A stretch of 64,000 bases of DNA from Methanocellales archaeon. GTDB taxonomy: Archaea; Halobacteriota; UBA148; JAUWXC01. The notes beneath the pieces are model-generated. The model searched no databases. It was not told the origin of the DNA and saw nothing but the letters and a program-made list of their open reading frames with translations. Shown here piece by piece: positions 31,572 through 42,202 of the stretch; within the stretch, counting starts at the first letter, position 1; each line of letters opens with the position of its first letter. A program made the translations under genes and the position numbers. The stretch covers positions 62,001 to 126,000 of the forward strand of contig JAUWQV010000003.1 in assembly GCA_030610945.1 (NCBI GenBank), written 5' to 3'.

Positions 31572-32645
31572 TTGGAGCAAACGTCTAAGAGAAAAATCGA
31601 ACACCTGCGCATATGTGCGGAGGAAGACGTCGAATCAAGTCCAACTGGATTTGAAGATGTCATGCTAATTCATAATGCCCTGCCTGAAATTAGTAAGGAT
31701 GAAATCGACTTAGGCACCACGTTCCTCGGCAAACGCTTTAATGCACCCATTATGATTGCTCCTATGACAGGGGGGCACCCTGACACCAAAGCCATAAATG
31801 CGGCACTTGGCAGTGCGGCAGAAACACTTGGCATTGGCATTGGTGTTGGCAGCCAGAGGGCAGCAATTGAAGACCCTAAGCAAGAAGATTCATTTCGCAT
31901 TGTAAGGGACGTTGCACCCAACGTATTCATATGCGCCAATGTCGGCGCACCCCAACTAAGAGAGTATGGGATAGATGGGGTCAAAAAGGCAATTGAGATG
32001 GTGAGTGCGGATGCGCTGTCAATTCATCTCAACTTCTTACAAGAAGCGATTCAACCAGAAGGAGATGTTGATGCAAGGGGCTGTCTTGATATGATAAAAG
32101 AGATATGTGCAGGCATAAACGTTCCTGTAATGGTGAAAGAAACAGGCGCCGGCATATCAAGAGAGGCCGCAACTGCATTGAAGGGAGCAGGCGTAGCCGC
32201 AATAGACATTGGCGGGGTTGGCGGAACCTCCTGGGCAGGCGTAGAGGTTTATAGGGCAAAAGCAGAGGGTGATGTATTGGCAGAGCACCTCGGCAAAATG
32301 TTCTGGAACTGGGGCATTCCAACTGCCATAAGCATCGTCGAATCGTCTGTGGGCGTGCCAATCGTCTCAACCGGTGGTGTGCGCACCGGCATAGATATGG
32401 CAAAGTGTCTTGCCCTTGGTGCTTCACTCTGTGGCGTAGCGTTGCCGCTGGTAGCACCTGCGCTCAAAGGCGAGAAGGAAGTGATTGGTAAACTAAGTAC
32501 TATGATCGAAGAGCTAAGGGTGGCTATGTTCTTGGCAGGTTGCCGTTCTATTCAAGATATACAAAAAGCCAGGATTGTGATAACAGGGATGACGAAGGAG
32601 ATTCTGGAGCAACGAGGACACGACCCTGGACGATTTTCAAAATAA
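31572..32645 (+). CDS. fni: Isopentenyl-diphosphate delta-isomerase, type 2 (start uncertain; TTG 31572 or 31545)
   Basis: RKIEHLRICAEEDVE; APIMIAPMTGGHPDTKAINAALG; GIGVGSQRAA; GGVGGTSWAGVE. Confidence 0.94.
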   Translation: MEQTSKRKIEHLRICAEEDVESSPTGFEDVMLIHNALPEISKDEIDLGTTFLGKRFNAPIMIAPMTGGHPDTKAINAALGSAAETLGIGIGVGSQRAAIEDPKQEDSFRIVRDVAPNVFICANVGAPQLREYGIDGVKKAIEMVSADALSIHLNFLQEAIQPEGDVDARGCLDMIKEICAGINVPVMVKETGAGISREAATALKGAGVAAIDIGGVGGTSWAGVEVYRAKAEGDVLAEHLGKMFWNWGIPTAISIVESSVGVPIVSTGGVRTGIDMAKCLALGASLCGVALPLVAPALKGEKEVIGKLSTMIEELRVAMFLAGCRSIQDIQKARIVITGMTKEILEQRGHDPGRFSK

Positions 32646-32655
32646 AGGTGATAAA

Positions 32656-33987
32656 ATGGATATGAGCATTGTTGCAGTCGGTGGATACGACGAAGTAGGA
32701 AGAAATATGACCGCAATTCGTTGCGGAAAAGACATCGTGATAATGGACATGGGCGTCAGGCTTGATAGGGTCCAGATTCACGAAGATGTAGCTGTTGAAA
32801 AGATGCACTCGCTGGACCTCATTAAAATGGGTGCTATTCCAGACGATACGATAATGAGTGAGGTAGAAGGAGAGGTCAGAGCTATTGTCTGCACACACGG
32901 ACACATGGACCACATAGGCGCCATATCAAAACTGGCACATCGCTACGGAGCACCCATCATAGGAACGCCATTTACAATTGAACTAATCTCGCAACAAATC
33001 GCCTCAGAGCGTAAATTTGGCACTACGAACAAGTTGATTACGCTAAATGCCGGCGAAACCATGCAGATTGCACCCTCTATAGAACTCGAATTCATCAGAG
33101 TTCAGCACAGCATCATAGATTGTGTGTTTGCAGTGCTTCACACCCCGGACGGGGCGATAGTTTACGCCAATGATTTTAAGTTAGACAGGACGCCCACCCT
33201 TGGCGAAAAGCCCGATTTTAGACGATTGAAGAGGTTGCACAATGATGGGGTGGTTGCCATGATTGTCGAGAGCACAAATGTACAGCGATGTGGCAAGACG
33301 CCATCAGAGCAAATCGCGCGAGACTTGGTTAGAGATGTGCTATTGGGCACAGAGGAGAGTGAAACGGGCGTATTAGTCACCACGTTCTCGTCGCACATTG
33401 CAAGGATTAAGACGATTGTCGAGGCTGCAGAGAAGATGGGGAGGCGCCCAATCCTTTTGGGCAGGTCAATGGAAAAATACGCAGGGTCGGCAGAACGAAT
33501 GAAATATGTCGATTTCCCGAAGTCGCTGGGTATATTTGGGGATAGAAAATCAATCGACAGGATGTTCAAAAAGATAATGGAAAAGAAAGACAAATACCTG
33601 CCTATTGTTACAGGCCACCAAGGAGAGTCTGGGGCAGTGCTCTCAAGAATTGCCAATGGTCTAACGCCATATACGATTGAAGAAGGCGACAAGGTCATAT
33701 TCTCGGCTAATGTGATACCAACTCCCACCAACGTATCCAATCGATATACTGTTGAAACCAAGTTGCGAATGAAGGGGGCAAGGCTATATGATAATGTGCA
33801 CGTCTCAGGGCATGCATCCAGGGAAGACCACTGGGAACTGCTCAGAATGATCAATCCGGAACACGTCATCCCCGCACATGGAGACCTAAGCATGACATCT
33901 GCATATGCAGAGCTGGCTGAAGATGTCGGCTATAAATTGGGTGACACGGTACATCTCGTGCGAAATGGACAGGAAATTTACCTTTGA
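32656..33987 (+). CDS. Ribonuclease J (beta-CASP MBL family)
   Basis: AIVCTHGHMDHIGAI; VHVSGHASREDHWELLRMINPEHVIPAHGDLSM. Confidence 0.93.
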   Translation: MDMSIVAVGGYDEVGRNMTAIRCGKDIVIMDMGVRLDRVQIHEDVAVEKMHSLDLIKMGAIPDDTIMSEVEGEVRAIVCTHGHMDHIGAISKLAHRYGAPIIGTPFTIELISQQIASERKFGTTNKLITLNAGETMQIAPSIELEFIRVQHSIIDCVFAVLHTPDGAIVYANDFKLDRTPTLGEKPDFRRLKRLHNDGVVAMIVESTNVQRCGKTPSEQIARDLVRDVLLGTEESETGVLVTTFSSHIARIKTIVEAAEKMGRRPILLGRSMEKYAGSAERMKYVDFPKSLGIFGDRKSIDRMFKKIMEKKDKYLPIVTGHQGESGAVLSRIANGLTPYTIEEGDKVIFSANVIPTPTNVSNRYTVETKLRMKGARLYDNVHVSGHASREDHWELLRMINPEHVIPAHGDLSMTSAYAELAEDVGYKLGDTVHLVRNGQEIYL

Positions 33988-34959
33988 GTGAATGCTATGC
34001 ACATAACCGAGGAGGTTAAGAAAAGGAGCAAGATGGTCAATGGGCTAGCTGAGGAACTATTGCCCGTCGCACAACCAGAGGAGCTATACCTGGCATCTAG
34101 GCATTTGATGGAAGCGGGAGGAAAAAGACTTCGACCGGCCATGCTGATTCTCGCAACCGAAGCTGTCAGGGGCGATGTACAGAAAGTGCTCCCAGCTGCA
34201 TTCTCTATCGAGCTGATTCATAATTTCACGCTGATTCATGACGATATTATGGACCAAGATATTTTACGAAGAGGTTATCCTACAGTCCACCTAAAATGGG
34301 GGCTGCCCGCTGCAATTCTGGCTGGAGATACACTCTATTCAAAGGCAATCGAGATTCTCGCTGGCGTGGATGCACCTCCCGATAGAGTGGTGCGCTGTCT
34401 GAACATCCTCTCGAAAACATGTACGGAAATCTGTGAAGGGCAGTGGATGGATATGATGTTTGAGGGGTTGCCAAAGGTTTCCGAGGCAGAGTATATGAAG
34501 ATGGTTAAGAAGAAGACTGGTATGTTATTCGCTGCTGCCATGTCAATTGGCGGGATTCTCGGCGGTTGTGATAAGAAAGAGGCAAAAGCACTCTGGGAAT
34601 TTGGAAAAACTATGGGGATAGCATTCCAGATACGCGATGACGTACTTGACCTGATAACACCAGAAGAGGAATTAGGCAAAGATAGAGGGAGTGATCTTAT
34701 GGGGGGCAAGAAAACCTTGGTTAGGATTCATGCATTCGAGAAGGGGATTAAATTAGGCCATATTAAGCGGGGGGCATCCAAAGAAGACATTGATGCGGCA
34801 GTGCAAGCATTGCACAATGCAGGCTCAATCGATTATGCGATGGAAAAGGCGCAACAACTGGTTGTGCAAGGCAAAACCAAGCTTGATGTGCTACCTGATT
34901 CTAGGGCAAAAGAGTTGTTAAAAGAGCTGGCAGACTATATGGTGACGCGCACATACTAA
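33988..34959 (+). CDS. idsA: Geranylgeranyl diphosphate synthase family (polyprenyl synthetase)
   Basis: GGKRLRPAMLIL; IELIHNFTLIHDDIMDQDILRRGYPTVH; FQIRDDVLDL. Confidence 0.95.
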   Translation: MNAMHITEEVKKRSKMVNGLAEELLPVAQPEELYLASRHLMEAGGKRLRPAMLILATEAVRGDVQKVLPAAFSIELIHNFTLIHDDIMDQDILRRGYPTVHLKWGLPAAILAGDTLYSKAIEILAGVDAPPDRVVRCLNILSKTCTEICEGQWMDMMFEGLPKVSEAEYMKMVKKKTGMLFAAAMSIGGILGGCDKKEAKALWEFGKTMGIAFQIRDDVLDLITPEEELGKDRGSDLMGGKKTLVRIHAFEKGIKLGHIKRGASKEDIDAAVQALHNAGSIDYAMEKAQQLVVQGKTKLDVLPDSRAKELLKELADYMVTRTY

Positions 34960-35059
34960 CCGAGCATTTCTTTCCCCCGCTTGTTTCGCTGTGGTTGTAG
35001 GGAATAATGACTTTAGCTACACAAGCCTATTATTGGTCCTATGCATAAGGGAGTATGAA

Positions 35060-36745
35060 ATGAAAGTTGACGTTAAACGAGTTATACGCAAATATGCCCT
35101 GCAGAATGCGGTCAAATACGGCTCTGCCCCCTCAAAGGCAGCGGTAATGAGCAAGGTAATGGGGCTACACCCCGAGCTCAGGCCAAATGCAAAGGAAACT
35201 ATGACCCTGAGCGAGGGTATTTTAGCCGATATTGCTGCGATGAGCCCTGAACAAAGGGAGAGCGAATTGCAACGAATAGCACCTGAGCTAATAGAAGAAT
35301 TGCACGAAAAAAGGGAAAAAGAGCACAAACTCCCAGGATTAGATATAACAGATGGCGTTGTAATGAGGATTGCGCCCAACCCTAATGGGCCGCCCACCCT
35401 GGGCAGTGCAAGGGGCATCATCATAAATCACGAGTATGCCAAGATGTACGATGGCAAGTTCATTCTCAGGTTCGATGACACTGACCCCAAGATTAAAAGG
35501 CCCATGCTGGAGGCATATGCATGGTATGAAGAGGATTGCGAGTGGCTTGGCGCCAAGCCAGATGAAATCGTGATAGCGTCTGACAGGCTAGATAGATACT
35601 ACGAGTACGCTGAGGAACTGATAAAGAAGGGGGATGCTTATATCTGCTTCTGCAGTCAACAAAAATTCAAACAACTGAAGGATGCTAAAAAAGCATGTCC
35701 GCATAGAGAGAAGGATGCCAGAACCAATCTTGAATCCTGGAAAAAGATGCTAGCAGGAGAATATGATGAGGGTGAAGCAGTCCTACGGATTAAAACTGAT
35801 ATTAAACATAAAGATCCTGCACTGCGCGACTGGGTTGCCTTCAGGATTGTCAAGATGCCGCACCCAAGAGTTGGAGACAAATACCAAGTCTGGCCCATGC
35901 TCGATTTCGAATCGGCAATAGAGGACCACCTGCTTGGAATCACACATATAATCAGGGGCAAAGACCTTATGGATAGTGAAAAAAGGCAGAAATTTGTCTA
36001 TGGGTATCTGGGATGGGAATACCCCAAGACATCTCATTGGGGGCGTATCAAAATCCATGAATTTGGCAAACTCAGCACCAGCGAAATGAAAAAAGCCATA
36101 CAGGAGGGTTTGTATGAAGGCTGGGATGACCCAAGGTTGCCGACAATATGCTCCCTCAGAAGAAGGGGCATTCAACCAGATGCGATTAGAAATTTTATGA
36201 TAGGCCTGGGCATAAGCGAGACAGATATTGCGGTCAGCATGGATACGCTATATGCCGAGAACAAAAAAATTATAGACCCTGTGGCAAATCGATATTTCTT
36301 TGTCCATGACCCTGTACGCATGATGATAGAAAATGCACCGCCAGTAGTGGCAAAGGCGCCGCTGCATCCAAACATAGACAGGGGCATCAGACAAATTTCC
36401 ACCCGGGGAGAGGTTTTCGTATGCAAGGATGATGTAGAAAGGATGAAAGAGGGCAAGATATTACGGCTGAAGGACCTGTATAATATCAAAATTACGAGTT
36501 TAAAACCCCCCAAAGCCGAATATATTGGAAATGACAGGAGCATTATAGAGAGGGGTGCGATTATTCACTGGGCACCGGTTGATGGAGCCAAGGTAGAAGT
36601 ACTCGCCCCTGACTACGAATACAATGGTGTTGGCGAGGAAGGGATTAAATCAGAACTTGGTAATGTCGTCCAGTTTGAGCGATTTGGATTTGTGAGGATT
36701 AATTCCGTGGATGGTGTTATAAGGGCACATTTTGCACATAAATAG
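35060..36745 (+). CDS. gltX: Glutamyl-tRNA synthetase (archaeal; ATG at 35060)
   Basis: RIAPNPNGPPTLGSARG; RFDDTDPKIKRPMLEAY; GRIKIHEFGKLSTSEMKK. Confidence 0.96.
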   Translation: MKVDVKRVIRKYALQNAVKYGSAPSKAAVMSKVMGLHPELRPNAKETMTLSEGILADIAAMSPEQRESELQRIAPELIEELHEKREKEHKLPGLDITDGVVMRIAPNPNGPPTLGSARGIIINHEYAKMYDGKFILRFDDTDPKIKRPMLEAYAWYEEDCEWLGAKPDEIVIASDRLDRYYEYAEELIKKGDAYICFCSQQKFKQLKDAKKACPHREKDARTNLESWKKMLAGEYDEGEAVLRIKTDIKHKDPALRDWVAFRIVKMPHPRVGDKYQVWPMLDFESAIEDHLLGITHIIRGKDLMDSEKRQKFVYGYLGWEYPKTSHWGRIKIHEFGKLSTSEMKKAIQEGLYEGWDDPRLPTICSLRRRGIQPDAIRNFMIGLGISETDIAVSMDTLYAENKKIIDPVANRYFFVHDPVRMMIENAPPVVAKAPLHPNIDRGIRQISTRGEVFVCKDDVERMKEGKILRLKDLYNIKITSLKPPKAEYIGNDRSIIERGAIIHWAPVDGAKVEVLAPDYEYNGVGEEGIKSELGNVVQFERFGFVRINSVDGVIRAHFAHK

Positions 36746-36850
36746 TAAGCACAACATTTAAACCACATGATGCAATATTAGAGAGACGCTTGGTCATAAC
36801 TTAGAAACGATGATTGATGAAGGGTTCATAGCCCAGAAGGAGGAAATAAT

Positions 36851-37219
36851 ATGGCAAAATTAATGTACGTCAAATTTGAGGTTCCAGCGGAACTGGAAAA
36901 TAAGGCGCTAGAAGCGCTGGAATTGGCAAGAGACACAGGAAAAATTAAAAAGGGAACGAATGAAGTAACAAAGGCAATCGAGAGAGGAGTTGCCAAGCTG
37001 GTTTTAATCGGCGAGGATGTGCAGCCTGAGGAAATCGTTGCGCACCTACCGCCCCTAAGCGAAGAAAAGAAGACACCATATATCTACGTCAAAAAACAGG
37101 AGGAGCTCGGAGCAGCATCTGGCCTGGACGTGGGCTGTGCAGCATCAGCGATTATAGACCCTGGAAAGGGCAAGGAACTCGTGGAAGATGTTACGCAGAA
37201 GCTCAAGGCATTGAAGTGA
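36851..37219 (+). CDS. rpl7ae: Ribosomal protein L7Ae (eL8)
   Basis: [35 protein letters not shown]. Confidence 0.98.
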   Translation: MAKLMYVKFEVPAELENKALEALELARDTGKIKKGTNEVTKAIERGVAKLVLIGEDVQPEEIVAHLPPLSEEKKTPYIYVKKQEELGAASGLDVGCAASAIIDPGKGKELVEDVTQKLKALK

Positions 37220-37231
37220 GGGAGATTTTTA

Positions 37232-37444
37232 ATGGCAGAGAATGATGGAGTTCCCGCAGAGGTCATTGAGGTACTTGGCAGAACAGGCATGCATGGAGAG
37301 GCAACTCAGATTAAGTGCCGCATTCTCGAAGGCATGAACAAAGGCAGGATAATCACCAGAAACTGTATAGGGCCAGTGCACATTGGCGACATTCTCATGT
37401 TGTTAGAAACAGCCAGAGAAGCCAAGAAGTTAGTTTCGCGTTGA
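37232..37444 (+). CDS. rps28e: Ribosomal protein eS28
   Basis: [27 protein letters not shown]...[14 protein letters not shown]. Confidence 0.97.
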   Translation: MAENDGVPAEVIEVLGRTGMHGEATQIKCRILEGMNKGRIITRNCIGPVHIGDILMLLETAREAKKLVSR

Positions 37445-37491
37445 TGGATGGTATTTAGGCACTCTAAGAGAAGAAAGGTGTGTTAGATAGT

Positions 37492-37728
37492 ATGGATATA
37501 AAAAAATGCTCGTTTTGTGGCAACCCCATTGAACCTGGAACTGGTAAAATGTTGGTTAGGAATGATGGAAGCATCTATTTCTTCTGTTCGTCCAAGTGTG
37601 AAAACAACATGGCCCTTGGCAGGATTGCAAGGAAGACCAAGTGGACGAAGCAGGCGAAGGCTAAAAAGATAGAAAGCGAGACCAAGAAAAAAGCGAAGCC
37701 AAAAAAGGTCAAGAAAGCGAAGAAGTGA
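37492..37728 (+). CDS. rpl24e: Ribosomal protein eL24 (C-terminally extended, K-rich)
   Basis: [35 protein letters not shown]. Confidence 0.95.
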   Translation: MDIKKCSFCGNPIEPGTGKMLVRNDGSIYFFCSSKCENNMALGRIARKTKWTKQAKAKKIESETKKKAKPKKVKKAKK

Positions 37729-37734
37729 ATTAAG

Positions 37735-38151
37735 ATGCACGAGCGCACCTTCTTGATGATTAAACCAGATGGCGTTCAGCGTGGCGTAATAGGCGAGATT
37801 ATTTCCAGAATCGAGCGAAGAGGATTTAAAATAGTTGCGCTCAAGATACTGCATGTAGATGATGAAATGGCGAAAAAACACTACGCCGAGCATATAGATA
37901 AGCCATTTTTTAATTCGTTAATAGAATTTATCAAGTCCGGTCCAGTTGTGGCGATGGTTATTGAGGGAGAGAACGCCATATCCGCGATAAGAGAGATGGT
38001 TGGTGCAACCGACCCTAGAAAAGCCGCACCCGGCACAATCAGGGGCGATTTGGCACGTGATACACATAATATCACATACAACATGGTTCATGCATCTGAT
38101 TCCCCCCAATCTGCAAAAAGAGAGATTAGCCTTTATTTTGGCAACCTCTGA
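37735..38151 (+). CDS. ndk: Nucleoside diphosphate kinase
   Basis: [58 protein letters not shown] (NIVHGSD-like). Confidence 0.97.
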   Translation: MHERTFLMIKPDGVQRGVIGEIISRIERRGFKIVALKILHVDDEMAKKHYAEHIDKPFFNSLIEFIKSGPVVAMVIEGENAISAIREMVGATDPRKAAPGTIRGDLARDTHNITYNMVHASDSPQSAKREISLYFGNL

Positions 38152-38210
38152 TTCAAAAGGTTAGTTCAAAACTTCAACATTCTTTATATATTCCCCAGAA
38201 CATCTTTTGA

Positions 38211-39992
38211 ATGGCGATTATGGCAAAAAATCAGGAGAGTGTGCGGACGCCCATTGTATGTGTGATGGGGCATGTCGACCATGGCAAGACCTCATTACTG
38301 GATAAGATACGTGGCACGAGCATCGCAGAAAGGGAAGCAGGTGCGATTACCCAGCATATTGGCGCTACTGAAATACCGCTGGATACCATCAAGACGCTAT
38401 GCGGCCCTCTAATGAAAGGGGATTTTAAGATCCCAGGGCTACTTTTCATTGATACGCCAGGGCATCATGCCTTTACGACACTGAGGAGCCGGGGGGGAGC
38501 GCTGGCAGATTTGGCAGTCGTAGTAGTTGACGTCAATGAGGGGTTTCAGCCGCAAACAATAGAGGCGCTGAAAATCTTGCGTCGTTTCAAGACTCCTTTT
38601 GTGATTGCTGCCAATAAAATCGACAGGATTCACGGATGGTGCCCATACGAAAACGAGGCTTTTATCACCACATACAAACGTCAAAGTGAGCGGGCAAAAA
38701 TGGCACTTGAGGATGCCGTCTATAGGCTGATTGGCCAATTAGGCGAAGTGGGTTTTTCTTCAGACAGGTACGATAGGATTAAGGATTTTCAGAAAAATGT
38801 CGGCGTGATTCCTGTTAGTGCTAAAACCGGAGAGGGAGTTCCAGACTTGTTGATGCTTCTTATCGGCTTGGCGCAAAGATTCCTTGAAAAAAATCTGAGA
38901 GTTCATGTCGCGGGCGAGGGCATTGGAACAATCCTGGAAGTTAAGGAGGAAAAGGGGCTCGGCACGACAGTCGACGTGATTCTGTACGATGGTGAACTAA
39001 AAGTTGGAGATAACATTGTGGTTGGTAGCCTAGGCGAGCCCATAGTAACAAAGGTACGCGCATTACTAAAACCCAGGCCCCTCGCCGAAATCAGGTCAGA
39101 GGATAGATTCCAACGAGTAAACAAGGTAGTGGCAGCTTCGGGTATAAAAGTCGTCGCGCCAGGGCTAGAAAAAGCGCTTGCCGGCTCGCTGATGAGAGTT
39201 GCCAAGGAAGACCTCGAATGCGTGGCAAAAGAGGTTAAGTCAGAATTGGAAGAGGTGACAATCCAGACAGATGAAACAGGCGTGATTCTCAAGGCAGATA
39301 CAATCGGGTCGTTGGAAGCGCTAATAAACGAGTTGAAGAGCGCAAACGTGCCAATACGCAAGGCTGAAGTTGGCAATATTTCAAGAAAGGACATCTTCGA
39401 GGCGGCGACAATCAAGGACCGTTGTCTGGCAGTCGTAATAGGGTTTTGTGTGAATATCTTGCCAGATGCAAAAGAAGAGGTGCAAAAATCTGGCGTTAAT
39501 GTATTCCAGAACAATGTAATATACCAGTTAGTCAATGATTATAATGAATGGGTAGCCAAGGAGAAGTCGATATATGAAAAGAAGAGGCTCGAAGCAATCA
39601 TCAGGCCTGGCAAATTTGTGATTATTCCTGGGCATGTATTCAGGCGCAGCAAGCCCGCCATAGTCGGCGTAAAGGTAACAGGGGGGATAATAAAGTCAGG
39701 AGTAAGCGTAACTAACGAGAATGGTGTACGAATCGGTACAATTAAGGGCATTCAGGAGAGAGGAGAGCATATAAGTGAGGCTGTGGTTGGAAAAGAGGTG
39801 GCAGTTTCGATTGATGGCCCTACAGTCGGCCGACAGATTAATGAGAAAGATACGCTCTATGTGGATATCCCAGAAAAACATGCAAAGATTCTTGAACAAG
39901 AATTGTATGATAAACTGTCTGCAGACGAACGTGAAACGCTGACAGTGTTTCTAAATATAAAACAAAAAGAAAAACCATTTTGGGGCAAATAG
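38211..39992 (+). CDS. infB: Translation initiation factor aIF5B/IF-2
   Basis: VCVMGHVDHGKTSLLDKIRGT; GAITQHIGATEIP; FIDTPGHHAFTTLRSRGG; NKIDRI. Confidence 0.97.
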   Translation: MAIMAKNQESVRTPIVCVMGHVDHGKTSLLDKIRGTSIAEREAGAITQHIGATEIPLDTIKTLCGPLMKGDFKIPGLLFIDTPGHHAFTTLRSRGGALADLAVVVVDVNEGFQPQTIEALKILRRFKTPFVIAANKIDRIHGWCPYENEAFITTYKRQSERAKMALEDAVYRLIGQLGEVGFSSDRYDRIKDFQKNVGVIPVSAKTGEGVPDLLMLLIGLAQRFLEKNLRVHVAGEGIGTILEVKEEKGLGTTVDVILYDGELKVGDNIVVGSLGEPIVTKVRALLKPRPLAEIRSEDRFQRVNKVVAASGIKVVAPGLEKALAGSLMRVAKEDLECVAKEVKSELEEVTIQTDETGVILKADTIGSLEALINELKSANVPIRKAEVGNISRKDIFEAATIKDRCLAVVIGFCVNILPDAKEEVQKSGVNVFQNNVIYQLVNDYNEWVAKEKSIYEKKRLEAIIRPGKFVIIPGHVFRRSKPAIVGVKVTGGIIKSGVSVTNENGVRIGTIKGIQERGEHISEAVVGKEVAVSIDGPTVGRQINEKDTLYVDIPEKHAKILEQELYDKLSADERETLTVFLNIKQKEKPFWGK

Positions 39993-40003
39993 GAGATTAA
40001 AGC

Positions 40004-40402
40004 ATGGCAGATTTTAGAGTAGTAATTTCATCCCCTAAAGAGGGAAAAGCATACCAAGTAGAGGTTTCCGGAGCAGAAGCAAACAAATTTATCGGCAAGA
40101 CCATTGGCGACGCGGTTGATGGTAGCGTAGTCGGATTAAATGCCTATACGCTGCAGATTACCGGTGGAACAGATAAAGATGGATTCCCAATGCGAAAAGA
40201 CCTTCCCAAAGGGGGGCGGCGAAAAATCCTTACATACATAGGTATAGGGCACCATCCAAAAGAGGAAGGGCAAAGAAGACGAAAAACCGTGTGCGGGAGA
40301 GATATCACAGCAAACACGTGCCAGATAAACACAATCATCACCAAATACGGATCGAAACCTGTCGCTGACCTTCTGGGCAGTAAAAAAGAAAAAGAAGAGT
40401 GA
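40004..40402 (+). CDS. rps6e: Ribosomal protein eS6
   Basis: FRVVISSPKEGKAYQVEVSG...GLNAYTLQITGGTDKDGFPMRKDLPKGGRRKIL; RRRKTVCGRDI. Confidence 0.96.
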   Translation: MADFRVVISSPKEGKAYQVEVSGAEANKFIGKTIGDAVDGSVVGLNAYTLQITGGTDKDGFPMRKDLPKGGRRKILTYIGIGHHPKEEGQRRRKTVCGRDITANTCQINTIITKYGSKPVADLLGSKKEKEE

Positions 40403-41254
40403 AATTATTGCTCACTTTTTGGGCTATGATAAAATTTTGATATCTTGGTCTTTTTAAAATTTTAATATTATATTAAAATCAACTTAGTTACACTGCATAA
40501 TATACTTTTAGATGATATCAATCAATAGTATATTATAAAGTATCACCTGTAAAAATTTAGAGAAGAGATTTTACATTTTTATTTGGACTTTATTATATAA
40601 TAATATTTGGCACCAAACCCCAAGAGGTGAAGGGCAAAAACATGTGACAAAACACAATGCCCAAATCACGCTTATTTCTATAATATATAAGAATGAAAAA
40701 ATACTGCCCAAAAAAGCGGCATTTTGTCAACTCAATGATTCCAAAATCTATAAGAATATGGTGATTGGCACGTGCAAACCCCTGCTTTACGGGTAAAAAG
40801 ATGGCAAAATCGACGAGATCTGGTTTTTTGTAAATTTGTTCCTATATATAGTGGAATATATCCTGCGCTATTGTATGAGAAATATTTGTCGAAGCTGAGA
40901 ATTATTGCACCAATCAGCGTAGATTTATGATATCAATTAACTCTCACTTTTTTGCGACTTTCTAAGTGCATTACAAAAAGCCAGTTAAACGTCTTTTGAG
41001 ATAAAATAAGCCCTATTATGTCAAATTAACTAATTTAGAGCATTTTACAAGGAGACATTTAGATGAGATAAGATGTATCTCAGATATATCTAAGATACTA
41101 TTTTTCATCTCAAAATTAAAAATAAGCAAATAAAAAATATATTAAATTAATGACGAAAAATAAAATACAATAGGAAAATTTAGATATGTGGAAAAAGTGA
41201 GAGTTAAAAAGCAGAGAGAATATTTAGTAGTAGAGGAATAAAAGAAGCAAGAAC
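40403..41254. other. AT-rich ~850-bp intergenic region with repeated CTCACTTTTT elements and nested palindromes
   Basis: No credible ORF; CTCACTTTTT at 40411 and 40943 (+) and 41192 (as AAAAAGTGAG); palindrome cluster 41064-41098. Confidence 0.7.
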
Positions 41255-41656
41255 ATGGCCAGAATAAGAGAGGCGAAACGTACGGCCACGACGATGGTGG
41301 TCCGGTCACATGCAACTGCACGCATCACGCAGTCTAGGGACCCCTACCTGGAATTAATGAGGCGGTTGTTCCAGGGAGAAACCACTGCGATGAGGGCGAA
41401 ACGTTTTCTTGAACTAGTCGAGAAAAGAAAAAGTGAGGGCAAACCCATACTGACGAGAGAATGGAATCGGCTGCTCAAAGAGATGAGTATCAGCAGGTCC
41501 TCATTTTATGCAATGCGAAACAAGCTGTTGGGCGCTGGCGTACTTGAAATACGAAACGGCGAATACCATTTATCAGGGCAATTCAGCAAGGATTTGTCAG
41601 ATATGGCGCGATGGTGGTGGACTGCAGTTTTAAATAAATCATTGGATGTGTTATGA
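41255..41656 (+). CDS. Small winged-helix-like protein, putative DNA-binding
   Basis: TREWNRLLKEMSISRSSFYAMRNKLLGAGVLEIRNGEYHLSGQFSKDLSDMARWW. Confidence 0.75.
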   Translation: MARIREAKRTATTMVVRSHATARITQSRDPYLELMRRLFQGETTAMRAKRFLELVEKRKSEGKPILTREWNRLLKEMSISRSSFYAMRNKLLGAGVLEIRNGEYHLSGQFSKDLSDMARWWWTAVLNKSLDVL

Positions 41657-42199
41657 ACTGAGAAGTTTCTTCCTGAGTTGAAGCAACTCATCCATCCGTT
41701 TTCGGACCTTTTCAAAATCCTTCTTGATTTTCGGGGATTTTGCGACCTGCTTCTCAATTTTGCTGATTTCCCTGAGATATGGACCAAATCTCCTGCTTAT
41801 GCGCGTCGCATCCTTTAGTGTGAGCGATTTTTTGCCCTTTAATTCCTCCCGGTAGATGGTATCCATCTTGGAACCGAGAGATGCTATTTTCTTGCGCAAC
41901 CTGCAGACATCTTCATCGTGCAGGGGTAGCTCCACATCCCCCAAGACACTATGTAGCTCGCCCAAAATCCCGGCAACTGTTTTGCCCAAATCGGTTAGTT
42001 CGATATACTTGGTCCGCCCTTCATGTGAAAAAGCAACCAACCCATGCTGCTCCATTTCAGAAAGGACATTTGTGATGTGGGCATATGTGCTGTCAACAGC
42101 CCTGGCGATAGCCAATGCATACGGCCTCTTGTGAGAGGCAATTGCCAGCAAGATGCGCGCAGGCTTTTCACGCAAAAAAAGCTTCTCCATGTCTTTCAT
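41651..42199 (-). CDS. Winged-helix (MarR/ArsR-like) transcriptional regulator
   Basis: REKPARILLAIASHKRPYALAIARAVDSTYAHITNVLSEMEQHGLVAFSHEGRTKYIELTDLGKTVA. Confidence 0.85.
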   Translation of the reverse strand: MKDMEKLFLREKPARILLAIASHKRPYALAIARAVDSTYAHITNVLSEMEQHGLVAFSHEGRTKYIELTDLGKTVAGILGELHSVLGDVELPLHDEDVCRLRKKIASLGSKMDTIYREELKGKKSLTLKDATRISRRFGPYLREISKIEKQVAKSPKIKKDFEKVRKRMDELLQLRKKLLSS

Positions 42200-42202
42200 G
42201 AC

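Noticed and set aside
36753-36850. Possible K-turn / box C-like leader (GATGATTGATGAAGGGTTCATAG) upstream of L7Ae, expected from L7Ae autoregulation
   Set aside because: TGATGA is present but I could not find a convincing partner box D/CUGA or tandem G-A pairs; needs structural covariation before reporting.
40600-40820. Archaeal origin recognition boxes in the AT-rich block
   Set aside because: CCAAACCCC and CAAACCCCT strings were seen, but no match to a known ORB core; origin function left only as a hypothesis.
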